From Nocardioides halotolerans DSM 19273 (lineage in GTDB: Bacteria; Actinomycetota; Actinomycetes; Propionibacteriales; Nocardioidaceae): DNA of 64,000 bases. The notes below the pieces were generated by a model. The model was not told the origin of the DNA. It worked only from the letters and a program-made list of their open reading frames with translations, and did not search any database. A program made the translations under genes and the position numbers. Below are positions 43,936 to 52,199 of this stretch, one piece after another (position 1 is the first letter of the stretch; every line of letters starts with the position of its first letter). The stretch lies in NCBI RefSeq assembly GCF_000422805.1, contig NZ_KE383923.1, positions 1 to 64,000 on the forward strand. Reading direction: 5' to 3'.

Positions 43936-44073
43936 CTAGTTGTCGTCGGGTCGCTGGCCGCCGTTGTCCCGCAGGTCGAGCGAGGCCTGGACGGCGGCGT
44001 TGGTGTTCTCCGCGCTGCGCGGGTTGTCGGGGTGGTGGCTGGCCGGTCCCCAGTCGGGATACATGTCGTACAT
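43936..44073 (-). CDS. Small protein (45 residues) immediately upstream of leuB
   Basis: The frame starts [20 protein letters not shown] and ends in [18 protein letters not shown] lies 7 nt before the ATG, an excellent ribosome-binding site. Its stop is 10 nt before leuB, which itself lacks a good site. The peptide is acidic, Pro/Asn/Asp-rich and has no hydrophobic segment, so it is likely cytosolic and disordered. A helical [15 protein letters not shown] stretch is the only regular element. No function is recognised. Confidence 0.72.
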   Translation of the reverse strand: MYDMYPDWGPASHHPDNPRSAENTNAAVQASLDLRDNGGQRPDDN

Positions 44074-44258
44074 CGGAGCTTCTCCTCGTGAAGTCGAACG
44101 TGTGCTGTCGGTCGGTGGCCGAGGACGCCCCGCGACGGGGACGTACCGACTCGTGGATCACACGAGGGAGGAGCCGTGCTGCTGGCGGGTCACGCCGGCG
44201 GTGCCGGGTGTCCGCGTCGCGGGGGCGTCTCGACCTGGTAGCTCGATGGAGCTGGGAT

Positions 44259-44301
44259 GAGAGGCCACGCAACGCCGACCACCGCGGCGAGGTGGCCTCT
44301 C
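44259..44301 (-). promoter_or_regulatory. Hairpin after the VFVLI leader peptide (possible attenuator)
   Basis: GAGAGGCCAC (44301-44292, minus strand) pairs perfectly with GTGGCCTCTC (44268-44259). Inner CGCCG/CGGCG arms complete an extended stem. It starts one base after the leader stop codon, the geometry of a terminator or antiterminator. No U-tract follows, so termination would be of the GC-rich actinobacterial kind. Confidence 0.6.
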
Positions 44302-44302
44302 G

Positions 44303-44347
44303 TCAGGCCTCGCCGCGGCGCTCGATGAGTACGAACACGCTCCGCAT
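44303..44347 (-). CDS. Putative branched-chain leader peptide (14 residues)
   Basis: ATG 44347 opens MRSVFVLIERRGEA, with codons GTG TTC GTA CTC ATC giving Val-Phe-Val-Leu-Ile, and stops at 44303. A TACCAT box lies 9 nt before the ATG, suggesting a short or absent 5' leader. The hairpin at 44259-44301 follows at once, and the next genes on the strand are the 45-residue protein and leuB. A run of BCAA codons before a hairpin is the hallmark of ribosome-mediated attenuation. It is a prediction from sequence only. Confidence 0.6.
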   Translation of the reverse strand: MRSVFVLIERRGEA

Positions 44348-44445
44348 GGTGATCTGATGGTAGGACGTCCGCGGATCGCATGGCACCGGATATCGAAGTC
44401 TGTTCGCCATGCGAGACGACCGTCCCGAGATGAAAGACTCGCAAC

Positions 44446-45027
44446 GTGAGCCACCCGCCTTCCCTGCCGGACATCGTCAACCGGGCCTTCGACGTGTCCC
44501 GCCGGGCCGGCTACGTCTCGTTCTGCCGCAACGAGACCGGGCGGCTGCTCGCGATGCTGGCCGCGACCCGCGACGGGACGATGGCCGAGTTCGGCACCGG
44601 CTGCGGCGTCGGTACGGCGTGGCTGCGGTCCGGCGTACGCGGCCACAAGGGCAGCGAGAAGGCCCGCATCGTCACCGCCGAGCTCGACCCCAAGCTCGCC
44701 GAGGCGGCCGCCGAGATCTTCCGCGACGACGACCAGGTCGAGGTGCTGGCCGCCGACTGGTCGACACTGCTCGACCGCGGCCCCTACTCGCTGCTGTTCC
44801 TCGACTCCGAGGAGCCCTCCGTCGTCTCCGTCGACGCGATCGCCGACCTGGTCGAGGACGGCGGCATCGTCGTGCTCGACGACTTCACGCCCTGCGAGCT
44901 CTGGCCCCCGATCACCCACGGCCGCGTCGACACCCTCCGCGAGCACTGGCTCACCGACGACCGCTTCACCGCCGTCGAGGTGATGGTCGCCCCCGACGCC
45001 TCCACCATCATCGCCACCAAGCGCTGA
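44446..45027 (+). CDS. Class I SAM-dependent O-methyltransferase
   Basis: The 193-residue protein has the Rossmann SAM-binding motif EFGTGCGVGTAWL near residue 48, then VTAELDPKLAEAAAEIFR (motif II) and LFLDSEEPSVV. It resembles the plant CCoAOMT-like MT family 3 or ribosomal/small-molecule O-methyltransferases. The GTG start begins MSHPPSLPDIVNRAFDVSRR. It is divergent from the leuB leader transcript and convergent with YczE. A 32-bp repeat array follows. The methyl acceptor is unknown. Confidence 0.85.
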   Translation: MSHPPSLPDIVNRAFDVSRRAGYVSFCRNETGRLLAMLAATRDGTMAEFGTGCGVGTAWLRSGVRGHKGSEKARIVTAELDPKLAEAAAEIFRDDDQVEVLAADWSTLLDRGPYSLLFLDSEEPSVVSVDAIADLVEDGGIVVLDDFTPCELWPPITHGRVDTLREHWLTDDRFTAVEVMVAPDASTIIATKR

Positions 45028-45063
45028 GGGTCGTCCGGGACCCCTGCCTTGTTGCCGAGTCGT

Positions 45064-45159
45064 CGCTACTGCTCATCAGTAACGCCGACTCGACCGGTTA
45101 CTCATCAGCAGCAACGCCGACTCGGCCGGTTACTCGTCAGCAGCAACGCCGACTCGGCG
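45064..45159. repeat. Tandem ~32-bp repeats at the yczE 3' end
   Basis: Two close units of 32 bp (45096-45127 and 45128-45159; GGTTACTCATCAGCAGCAAC core) and a diverged one at 45064-45095 are tandem. The last unit includes the yczE stop codon and the codons for its C-terminal RRVGVAADE. Thus the end of the gene has been duplicated downstream. A GCCGAGTCG/CGACTCGGC dyad lies in the repeats, which could act as terminator between the convergent methyltransferase and yczE. Confidence 0.7.
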
Positions 45160-45810
45160 GACCTCGACGATCCAGGTGGGGAGCATGGCCTGGGTGAGGG
45201 GGCCGATGGCGAGGGCGTAGAGGACGGTGCCGACGCCGGCGACGCCGCCGAGGAGGAGGCCGATCGCGACGACGGTGACCTCCAGGAGGGTGCGGACCAG
45301 GCGCAGGGAGAGGCCGGTGCGGCGGGAGAAGCCGGTCATCAGGCCGTCGCGGGGGCCGCGGCCGAGCTGGGCGCCGATGTACATCGCGGTCGCGAGCCCG
45401 CAGACCACGACCCCGCCGACCATGAGCACCCCGCGCAGCCACGTCGAGCCGGGCTGGTCGAGGACCGCCAGGAACGCGTCGGCCGCGACGCCGATCACGA
45501 CGGCGTTGGAGATCGTGCCGATGCCCGGCACCTCGCGCAGCGGGATCCACAGCAGCATGACCAGGAAGCTGACGATCACGAGCGCCTCGCCGATCGAGAT
45601 CGGCAGGTGGCTCGCGAGGCCGGTGTGCAGCACGTCCCAGGGCGCCACGCCCAGGTCGGCGGTGACCATCATCGCGATCGACAGGCCGTAGAGCACGAGC
45701 CCGGCGTACAGCTGCGGAAGCCGGCGCCCCAGCCGCCCCGCACGCAGCTGCGCGATCGGGCCGAGGTCGACGAGGGCGCGCGCGGGGCGCGGCAGGGCGG
45801 TGCTGGTCAC
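45130..45810 (-). CDS. YczE/YyaS/YitT-family membrane protein
   Basis: The 226-residue protein has about five to six membrane segments (GLVLYGLSIAMMVTADLGVA, ALVIVSFLVMLLWIPL, GVLMVGGVVVCGLATAMYIG, LEVTVVAIGLLLGGVAGVGT). It matches the YczE-like pattern APWDVLHTGL and GRGPRDGLMTG. GTG 45810 is preceded by AGGATGGTCGG. A MocR regulator diverges from it. YczE with an adjacent MocR-family YczR is a recurrent pairing in bacteria, with unknown transport substrate. The 3' end is duplicated in tandem. Confidence 0.88.
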   Translation of the reverse strand: MTSTALPRPARALVDLGPIAQLRAGRLGRRLPQLYAGLVLYGLSIAMMVTADLGVAPWDVLHTGLASHLPISIGEALVIVSFLVMLLWIPLREVPGIGTISNAVVIGVAADAFLAVLDQPGSTWLRGVLMVGGVVVCGLATAMYIGAQLGRGPRDGLMTGFSRRTGLSLRLVRTLLEVTVVAIGLLLGGVAGVGTVLYALAIGPLTQAMLPTWIVEVRRVGVAADE

Positions 45811-45828
45811 CCGACCATCCTGACCTGA

Positions 45829-45869
45829 AGTGGCCTTGGACAAAATAGCCAATCGTGCGACAGTGGCCT
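45829..45869. promoter_or_regulatory. Direct repeats between yczE and mocR, candidate MocR site
   Basis: AGTGGCCT occurs at 45829-45836 and 45862-45869, 33 bp apart (about three helical turns). TTGG/CCAA arms lie between. MocR-type regulators typically bind direct repeats near their own promoter. The box lies inside the 61-bp divergent region. Confidence 0.5.
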
Positions 45870-45871
45870 GC

Positions 45872-47329
45872 ATGGACCGCTCCATCAGCGCACGCCGGGT
45901 GGCCACCCTGGTCGACGGGTTCGACCGCTGCCCCGCGTACGCCGGCCTCGCGGACGCCTTGGTACTGCTCATCGGCGACGGCCGCATCGCGGCCGGAGCC
46001 CGGCTGCCCAGCGAGCGCGAGCTGACCGAGGCGCTCCGCGTCTCGCGCACGACCGTCACCCGCGCCTACGCCGCCGTCCGCGACAGCGGGTACGCCGAGG
46101 CGCGGCGCGGCTCGGGCACCTACACCCGGGTCCCGGGCGGCCCGTCGCGCGCGCACGACCGGGCGCTGCTCCCGGGCCAGGACGACCGGGACGCCATCGA
46201 CCTCAACTGCGCGGCGCCGTTCGCGCCGCCCCAGATCGCCACGGCGTACGCCGAGGCGGCGACCATGCTGCCGGCCTACCTCGGCGGCCACGGCTACTTC
46301 CCGGCCGGCCTGCCCGAGCTCCAGGCCGCGATCGCGGCTCTGTACGACGCCCGCGGGCTGCCGACCGACCCAGCCCAGGTGATGGTCACGCCGGGTGCGC
46401 TGTCGGGCGTCTCGATCGTGGCCCAGGCGCTGACGGGCAGGGGCGACCGGGTGCTGGTCGACGTGCCCGGCTACCCCAACGCCGCCGAGCGGCTGCGCAG
46501 CGCCGGCGCCCGGCTGGTCACCACCGAGGTCGACCCCGACGGCTGGGACCTCGACGCCACCGCCGCCCGGCTGCGCCAGGTCACGCCCCGGCTGGCCTAC
46601 CTGATCCCCGACTTCCACAACCCGACCGGCCTCCTGATGAGCGACGAGGAGCGCGAGCGGTACGCCGCCGACCTGCGCCGCGGCCACGTCACGCCGATCG
46701 TCGACGAGTCCCACGTGATGCTCGCCCTCGAGGGACAGGAGCTGCCGCGGCCGTTCGCGGCCCACGCCCCCGACGCGGTGACCGTCGGCAGCACCAGCAA
46801 GGGCTTCTGGGGCGGCCTGCGGGTCGGCTGGGTCCGCGCACCCCTCGGCCTGATGGAGCAGCTGACCAGGGCCCGCGTCACCCTCGACCTGGGCGTGCCG
46901 GTCATGGAGCAGCTCGCGGTCCTGCGGCTCCTCACCGACCACGAGCCGATCCTGCGCGAGCACCGCGCCCACCTCCGCGAGCAGCGCGACGCACTGGTCG
47001 CCGGCCTCGGCGCGGCGCTGCCCGGCTGGCGGTTCCGGGTGCCGGCCGGCGGGCTCTCCTTGTGGTGCGAGCTGCCCGGGCCCGGTGGCGGTCCCGGCCG
47101 CGGTCTCGGGATCGCGCTCGCCGAGGAGGCCGAGCGGCACGGCGTGATCATCGCGCCGGGGCCGGTGTTCGCGCCGGACGGCGGGCTCGACCGGTTCGTC
47201 CGGGTCCCCTACACCCGTCGCGTGGAGGAGCTCGATCGGGCGGTCGCCCGCATCGCCGCGGCGTGGGAGGTCGTCACCGCCCGGCAGGCACCGGCGAGCA
47301 GGTCCGCCGGGCGGGTGATGGTGGCCTGA
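45872..47329 (+). CDS. MocR/PdxR-family regulator (GntR HTH plus aminotransferase domain)
   Basis: The 485-residue protein, from ATG 45872, has a GntR winged helix (about 25-90: AGARLPSERELTEALRVSRT) and a fold-type I aminotransferase-like domain. The PLP lysine is in VGSTSKGFWGGLR and the cofactor-binding DFHNPTG and VDESH are present. MocR proteins use PLP or amino acids as effectors. It diverges from yczE, so it is probably YczR-like. The tail after about 440 is poorly conserved. The upstream ATG at 45830 is less likely. Confidence 0.9.
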   Translation: MDRSISARRVATLVDGFDRCPAYAGLADALVLLIGDGRIAAGARLPSERELTEALRVSRTTVTRAYAAVRDSGYAEARRGSGTYTRVPGGPSRAHDRALLPGQDDRDAIDLNCAAPFAPPQIATAYAEAATMLPAYLGGHGYFPAGLPELQAAIAALYDARGLPTDPAQVMVTPGALSGVSIVAQALTGRGDRVLVDVPGYPNAAERLRSAGARLVTTEVDPDGWDLDATAARLRQVTPRLAYLIPDFHNPTGLLMSDEERERYAADLRRGHVTPIVDESHVMLALEGQELPRPFAAHAPDAVTVGSTSKGFWGGLRVGWVRAPLGLMEQLTRARVTLDLGVPVMEQLAVLRLLTDHEPILREHRAHLREQRDALVAGLGAALPGWRFRVPAGGLSLWCELPGPGGGPGRGLGIALAEEAERHGVIIAPGPVFAPDGGLDRFVRVPYTRRVEELDRAVARIAAAWEVVTARQAPASRSAGRVMVA

Positions 47330-47338
47330 CGAGCCGGC

Positions 47339-47881
47339 CTACTGCGCGTCGATGATGTCGACGACGAAGTAGAGCGTCGCGCCGCCGGGGATCGGGCCGG
47401 AGCCGGACTCGCCGTAGCCGAGGTCCGGCGGGATCGACATCACGAGCCGGCTGCCGACGGGGACGCCGACGATCGTCTGGTCCCAGCCGGGGATGAGCGA
47501 GCCCACGCCGATCGGTGCCTGGAACGGCTCGCCGCTGAAGCTCTCGTCGAACGGCTCGGTCTGGTCGGCGAGCTGCCCGAAGTAGTCGGCGGTGATCGTC
47601 TGGCCCTGCTCCACCGGCGCACCCGTGCCGGTGGTGACCTGCGCGACCTGGAGCTCGTCGCTCGGCTCGCCGACGTCGGAGAAGTCGAGCCCGGTCACGT
47701 TGTCGTCGTCGTCGGTGATGATCTTCGGCGCCCAGTCGGGCAGCGCGCCGGCCTCGGCCGACGCCGAGGTCGGCGCCGGGTCCTTCGCGGTGCCCTCGTC
47801 GCTGTCGGCGTCGTCGCCGCACGCGGCAAGGGAGAGGCCGAGCAAGGTCACCGCTGCGATCGTCAGGAGTCGTCTGCGCAC
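47339..47881 (-). CDS. FKBP-type peptidyl-prolyl isomerase lipoprotein
   Basis: The 180-residue protein has a lipoprotein signal peptide ending LSLAAC (Cys21), an acidic spacer and a C-terminal FKBP domain: VEQGQTITADYFGQLAD, GSLIPGWDQTIVGVPVGSRL and IPPDLGYGESGSGPIPGGAT. It should catalyse proline isomerisation of secreted proteins at the membrane surface. The GTG start is 21 bp downstream of the GH16 gene end on the same strand, so they are probably co-transcribed. Confidence 0.93.
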   Translation of the reverse strand: MRRRLLTIAAVTLLGLSLAACGDDADSDEGTAKDPAPTSASAEAGALPDWAPKIITDDDDNVTGLDFSDVGEPSDELQVAQVTTGTGAPVEQGQTITADYFGQLADQTEPFDESFSGEPFQAPIGVGSLIPGWDQTIVGVPVGSRLVMSIPPDLGYGESGSGPIPGGATLYFVVDIIDAQ

Positions 47882-47902
47882 GGGGCACGAGGATACGGCG
47901 CG

Positions 47903-48808
47903 TCAGCTCCAGACCCGCACGTAGTCCACCGTGGTCGTCGCCGGCAGCGGCGTCTGCTCGCCGAACGCGTTGCTCCCCACCCCGAGCGCCTGGGTCAGGT
48001 TGAGCGTGAACGGCTGGTCGAACGGCTGCGAACCGGTCAATGGCGGCGACGGCACGATGTCGTGGTCGACGCACACCTCGCCGTCGTACGCGATGCGCAC
48101 GTGCCCGGGCTCCCACTCGATGACGTAGCTGTGCATCGAGCTCGGGTCGTCGAGCAGGCAGAGGTTGTTGGTGTTCGACCCGTCCGGCACGGCCGGCTGG
48201 TAGTGCAGGAAGGGGACGGCCCGGTCGGGATACAGCGAGAAGTACTCCGCCAGGTCGATCTCGCCGGTGGCCTCGGAGCCGTAGGCGAGGTCCTGCGGCC
48301 ACAGCCACAGAGCGGCGTGCACCCCGGGCACGTCGACGTCGGGGAACGCCGCGCGCACCTCGACCCGGCCGAACGTCGTCGTGTACTTGCCGTACGTCGT
48401 CACGAACGCACCGGTCCAGCGCGAGGGGAAGTCGCCGCTCAGCGACGGGCAGACGACCTCGTGGTCGAGCGCCTTCGCGGTCAGGTGCAGCGCACCGCCG
48501 GCGACGGTGACGTCGTCCGCGCCCAGCGGGCTCTCGTCGCCGAGGTAGCACTCCGGCCCGTTGCGGTAGCCGCTCGCGAGGCTGGAGAGGACGGTCCAGT
48601 GCGTGGTGTCGAGGGCGTCGCCGTCGAAGTCGTCGGCGAACTCGCACGTCCAGGCGGACCCGTCGGGCTTGAGGACCGGGCGGCCGCAGTCGAGCCGCGC
48701 GTCCTCGTCCGCCCGCTCGGGCGTGCTCGTGCCGCACCCGGAGATCACGCCACCGAGCAGCAGGGCCACCGCCAGGCCCCGCGCCGCAGCGGTCGGGCGC
48801 CGGCTCAT
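47903..48808 (-). CDS. Secreted GH16-family beta-glucanase-like lipoprotein
   Basis: The 301-residue protein has a lipoprotein signal (VISGC, Cys25) and a GH16 jelly roll. The catalytic EIDLAE (ExDxxE) is preceded by LWLWPQDLAYGSEATG, and DYVRVWS ends the fold. GH16 enzymes cleave beta-1,3 or 1,3-1,4 glucans, laminarin, agar or carrageenan. The present sequence (WTCEFADDFDGDALDTTHWT) is nearest to laminarinase-type members, but the substrate is not certain. Its start is 4 bp beyond the serA stop, so it may follow serA in one transcript. Confidence 0.88.
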   Translation of the reverse strand: MSRRPTAAARGLAVALLLGGVISGCGTSTPERADEDARLDCGRPVLKPDGSAWTCEFADDFDGDALDTTHWTVLSSLASGYRNGPECYLGDESPLGADDVTVAGGALHLTAKALDHEVVCPSLSGDFPSRWTGAFVTTYGKYTTTFGRVEVRAAFPDVDVPGVHAALWLWPQDLAYGSEATGEIDLAEYFSLYPDRAVPFLHYQPAVPDGSNTNNLCLLDDPSSMHSYVIEWEPGHVRIAYDGEVCVDHDIVPSPPLTGSQPFDQPFTLNLTQALGVGSNAFGEQTPLPATTTVDYVRVWS

Positions 48809-48811
48809 CGC

Positions 48812-50401
48812 TCAGACCAGGTCGGCGGCGCGCACCTGGACCGCGTCGATCGCGTTCTCGATCTCCAGCAGGGTGTCGGCCGGGATCGCGGAGTCGACCG
48901 ACAGCGCGACCAGGGCCATCCCGCCCTTGGTGTCGCGGGCGACCTGCATGCCGGCGATGTTGACGCCCGCGGCGCCGAGGATGCCGCCGACCGTGCCGAC
49001 CATGCCCGGCCGGTCCTCGTAGCCGAAGAACGCCAGGTGCTCGGTCGGCTCGAGGTCGACCGCGTAGCCGTTGACCTCGACCAGCCGCTCGCGCTGGTGG
49101 ATGCCGACCAGGGTGCCGCTGACCGAGACCTGGCTGCCGTCGGCGAGCGTGCCGCGGATGGTGATGAGGTTGCGGTGGTCGGCGCTCTCCGGGTCGGTGA
49201 CCAGGCGGACGGCGGTGCCGCGCTCGGCCGCGAGCAGCGGGGCGTTGACGTAGGACACGTGGTCCTCGACCACGTCGATGAAGATCCCCTTGAGCGCCGC
49301 GAGCTCGAGCACCTTGACGTCGTAGTCGGTGATCTCGCCGCGGACCTCGACGTCCACCTGCTGGGCGACCTCGCCGGCCAGCGCCGTGAAGATGCGGCCG
49401 AGCTTCTCGGTCAGCGGGATGCCGGGACGGACGTCCTCGGCGATCAGGCCGCCCTGCACGTTGACCGCGTCTGGCACGAGCTCGCCCGACAGTGCGAGCC
49501 GCACCGACCGCGCCACCGCGAGCCCGGCCTTCTCCTGGGCCTCGTCGGTGGACGCCCCGAGGTGGGGGGTGGCGACGACGTTCTCGAGCTCGAAGAGCGG
49601 GCTGTCGGTGCACGGCTCCTTCGCGAACACGTCGAGCCCGGCGGCGGCGATCCGGCCCTCCTTGAGCGCGGCGTAGAGCGCGCCCTCGTCGACGATCCCG
49701 CCGCGGGCGGCGTTGACCAGCACGAGGTGGGGGCGCACCTTGTGCAGCTCGGCGTCGCCGATCAGGCCGACCGTCTCGGGGGTCTTGGGCAGGTGCACGG
49801 ACATGAAGTCGGACTCGGACAGCAGGGTGTCGAGGTCGACGAGGCGCACACCCATCTGCGCGGCGCGGCCGGCCTGGACGTAGGGGTCGTAGGCGATGAC
49901 GTCCATGCCGAACGCCGCGAGGCGGTGCGCGACGAGGACGCCGATCCGGCCGAGGCCGACGATGCCCACGGTCTTCTCGTAGAGCTCGATGCCGGTGTAC
50001 TTCGAGCGCTTCCACTCGCCCTGGCGGAGCGCCGCGTGCGCCGGGCTGACGTTGCGGGCCGCCGCGAGCATCAGCGCGACGGCGAGCTCCGCGGCCGAGA
50101 CGATGTTGGACGTCGGCGCGTTGACGACCATCACGCCGGACTGGGTCGCGGCACGCACGTCGACGTTGTCGAGGCCGACGCCGGCGCGGGCCACCACCTT
50201 GAGCCGCGCGGCGGCGGCCAGGGCCTCGGTGTCGACGGCGGTGGCACTGCGGACCAGCAGCGCGTCCGCCTCCGGCAGCGCCGCCAGCAGCTCGGCGCGG
50301 TCGGCGCCGTTGCAGTGGCGGATCTCGAAGTCGGGACCGAGCTCGTCGATCGTGGCCGGGCTGAGCTCTTCGGCGATCAGCACGACCGGCTTGTCAGTCA
50401 C
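48812..50401 (-). CDS. serA: D-3-phosphoglycerate dehydrogenase (long, ACT-containing form)
   Basis: The 529-residue enzyme starts serine synthesis by oxidising 3-phosphoglycerate. The NAD fold has GLGRIGVLVAHRLAAFGMD. The catalytic Arg/Glu/His lie in NAARGGIVDE, DVFAKEP and VATPHLGAS. Residues about 315-450 are the allosteric substrate-binding domain and the last 75 are an ACT domain (YGYEDRPGMVGTVGGILGAA), as in M. tuberculosis SerA1. A 13-codon frame (VVRLCSRPARTSL) ends in TGA overlapping the GTG start, which may couple translation. Confidence 0.96.
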   Translation of the reverse strand: MTDKPVVLIAEELSPATIDELGPDFEIRHCNGADRAELLAALPEADALLVRSATAVDTEALAAAARLKVVARAGVGLDNVDVRAATQSGVMVVNAPTSNIVSAAELAVALMLAAARNVSPAHAALRQGEWKRSKYTGIELYEKTVGIVGLGRIGVLVAHRLAAFGMDVIAYDPYVQAGRAAQMGVRLVDLDTLLSESDFMSVHLPKTPETVGLIGDAELHKVRPHLVLVNAARGGIVDEGALYAALKEGRIAAAGLDVFAKEPCTDSPLFELENVVATPHLGASTDEAQEKAGLAVARSVRLALSGELVPDAVNVQGGLIAEDVRPGIPLTEKLGRIFTALAGEVAQQVDVEVRGEITDYDVKVLELAALKGIFIDVVEDHVSYVNAPLLAAERGTAVRLVTDPESADHRNLITIRGTLADGSQVSVSGTLVGIHQRERLVEVNGYAVDLEPTEHLAFFGYEDRPGMVGTVGGILGAAGVNIAGMQVARDTKGGMALVALSVDSAIPADTLLEIENAIDAVQVRAADLV

Positions 50402-50579
50402 AGCGATGTCCTCGCGGGTCGGGAGCAGAGGCGCACCACGCTGTGCGACCGCTCACACTACCCCTCGGGCGGCCCGGAATGCGGGTGCGTCTGCCCGGTG
50501 GTCCGCCTACGGTGGTGACGTGGAGTGAACCGGTGACCGCCCTGTCCGCCCTGCTCGTGGGAAGCCCCGAGGAGTCACC

Positions 50580-52199
50580 GTGTCCGCTCCGCTCACCTCC
50601 GTCCTGTCGTTCTCGGACGTCGGCCTCGCCTGGCCCGACGGCACCGTCGCGTTCGACGGGCTCGACCTGCTCGTCTCGCCCGGCCGTGCCGGGCTCGTCG
50701 GCGCCAACGGGTCCGGCAAGTCGACGCTGCTCAAGCTCGCCGCGGGCGTCCTGCGCCCGACCTCGGGCTCGGTCTCGGTCGCCGGTGAGGTCGGCTACCT
50801 GCCGCAGGACCTCACCCTCGACCGCTCGCGGCGCGTCGACGACGTGCTCGGGATCGGCCCGGCGCTGCGCGCGCTGCGTGCCCTCGACGCCGGCTCCGGC
50901 GACCCGGCGGACCTCGAAGCCGTCGGCGACCAGTGGGACGTCGAGGAGCGCGCGGTCGCCGAGCTCGAGCGCCTGGGGCTGCCGGGGTCGGTGCTCGACC
51001 GCCGCCTGGGCGAGCTGTCCGGCGGCGAGGTGGTCCGGCTCGGGCTCACCCGCCTGCTGCTCGAGCGCCCCGACGTCCTCCTCCTCGACGAGCCGACCAA
51101 CAACCTCGACGCGGCCGCGCGCTCGCGCCTGCACGACGTGCTCGGCTCCTGGCCGGGGACGCTCCTCGTGGTCAGCCACGACCGCGAGCTCCTGGAGCGC
51201 GTCGACCGCGTCGGCGAGCTCCGCGGCGGCGCGGTGCGGTGGTACGGCGGCGGCTTCTCGTCGTACGTCGAGCAGGTGGCCGCGGAGCAGGAGGCCGCCG
51301 AGCAGGCGGTGACCGCTGCCAAGGCCGACGTGCGCCGGCAGCGCGCCGACCGCCAGGAGGCCGAGCGCTTGATCGCCCAGCGCAAGCGGCAGGGTGAGCG
51401 CAACGCCGTCAGGAGCAACATGGGCAAGGGCGCCCGGGACTTCTACAAGAACCGGTCGGAGAAGCACGCGGCGTCCTACCGCCGGACCCACGACGACCGT
51501 CTGGAGGGCGCGAAGGCCCGGCTCGACGACGCGGAGGCGCGGCTGCGCGAGGACCGCACGATCCGTGTCGACCTCCCGGCGACCGAGGTGCCGCGGGGTC
51601 GGGTCGTGCTCACCACCGACTCCCTCGTCATCCGCACGGGTGCGCCCGTCGAGCTCGACCTTCGCGGGCCCGACCGGGTCGCGGTCGTGGGCCCGAACGG
51701 CGCCGGCAAGACCACGCTCCTCGACACGGTGGCGGGCGCGCTCGCGCCGCGCTCCGGGTCGGTCCGCACCCACGTGCCGACCGCCCTGCTCCCCCAGCGG
51801 CTCGACGTGCTCGACCCGGAGCGCTCGGTCGTCGACAACGTCGCGGCGCGCGCGCCCGCGGTCGAGCCGACGGTGGTCCGCGCGCAGCTCGCGCGCTTCC
51901 TGTTCCGCGGAGCGGCCGCCGAGCAGCTGGTGAGCACGCTGTCGGGCGGCGAGCTGTTCCGCGCGACCCTGGCGGCACTGCTCCTGGCCGACCCGGCCCC
52001 CCAGCTGCTGCTGCTCGACGAGCCGACGAACAACCTCGACCTCGCGTCGTACGACGCCCTGGTCGCCGCGCTGGCGGCCTACCGCGGCGCGCTCCTGGTG
52101 GTCAGCCACGACGCGGGGTTCCTCCAGGACGTCGGCGTCGACCGCACGCTGGAGCTCAGCCTGGATCAGCCCGGTGTGAGGGGCGCCGGCCAGAGGTAG
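50580..52199 (+). CDS. ABC-F family ATPase
   Basis: The 539-residue protein has two complete ABC domains and no membrane segment. Walker A motifs are GANGSGKST near residue 42 and GPNGAGKTT in the second half. LSGGEVVRL and LSGGELFRA are the signatures, and both have DEPTNNLD. The charged P-site linker (about 235-315) is long. ABC-F proteins act on ribosomes as translation factors or antibiotic-resistance proteins. No antibiotic determinant is adjacent, so the role is open. The GTG follows GAGGAGTCACC. It overlaps its convergent neighbour by 34 bp. Confidence 0.93.
   Translation: MSAPLTSVLSFSDVGLAWPDGTVAFDGLDLLVSPGRAGLVGANGSGKSTLLKLAAGVLRPTSGSVSVAGEVGYLPQDLTLDRSRRVDDVLGIGPALRALRALDAGSGDPADLEAVGDQWDVEERAVAELERLGLPGSVLDRRLGELSGGEVVRLGLTRLLLERPDVLLLDEPTNNLDAAARSRLHDVLGSWPGTLLVVSHDRELLERVDRVGELRGGAVRWYGGGFSSYVEQVAAEQEAAEQAVTAAKADVRRQRADRQEAERLIAQRKRQGERNAVRSNMGKGARDFYKNRSEKHAASYRRTHDDRLEGAKARLDDAEARLREDRTIRVDLPATEVPRGRVVLTTDSLVIRTGAPVELDLRGPDRVAVVGPNGAGKTTLLDTVAGALAPRSGSVRTHVPTALLPQRLDVLDPERSVVDNVAARAPAVEPTVVRAQLARFLFRGAAAEQLVSTLSGGELFRATLAALLLADPAPQLLLLDEPTNNLDLASYDALVAALAAYRGALLVVSHDAGFLQDVGVDRTLELSLDQPGVRGAGQR

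Noticed and set aside
44158-44190. Short frame [11 protein letters not shown] upstream of the 45-codon gene as another leader peptide
   Set aside because: No ribosome-binding site, no run of regulatory codons and no adjacent hairpin.
48062-50518. Plus-strand frame of about 818 codons opposite serA and GH16
   Set aside because: Antisense shadow of well-supported genes.
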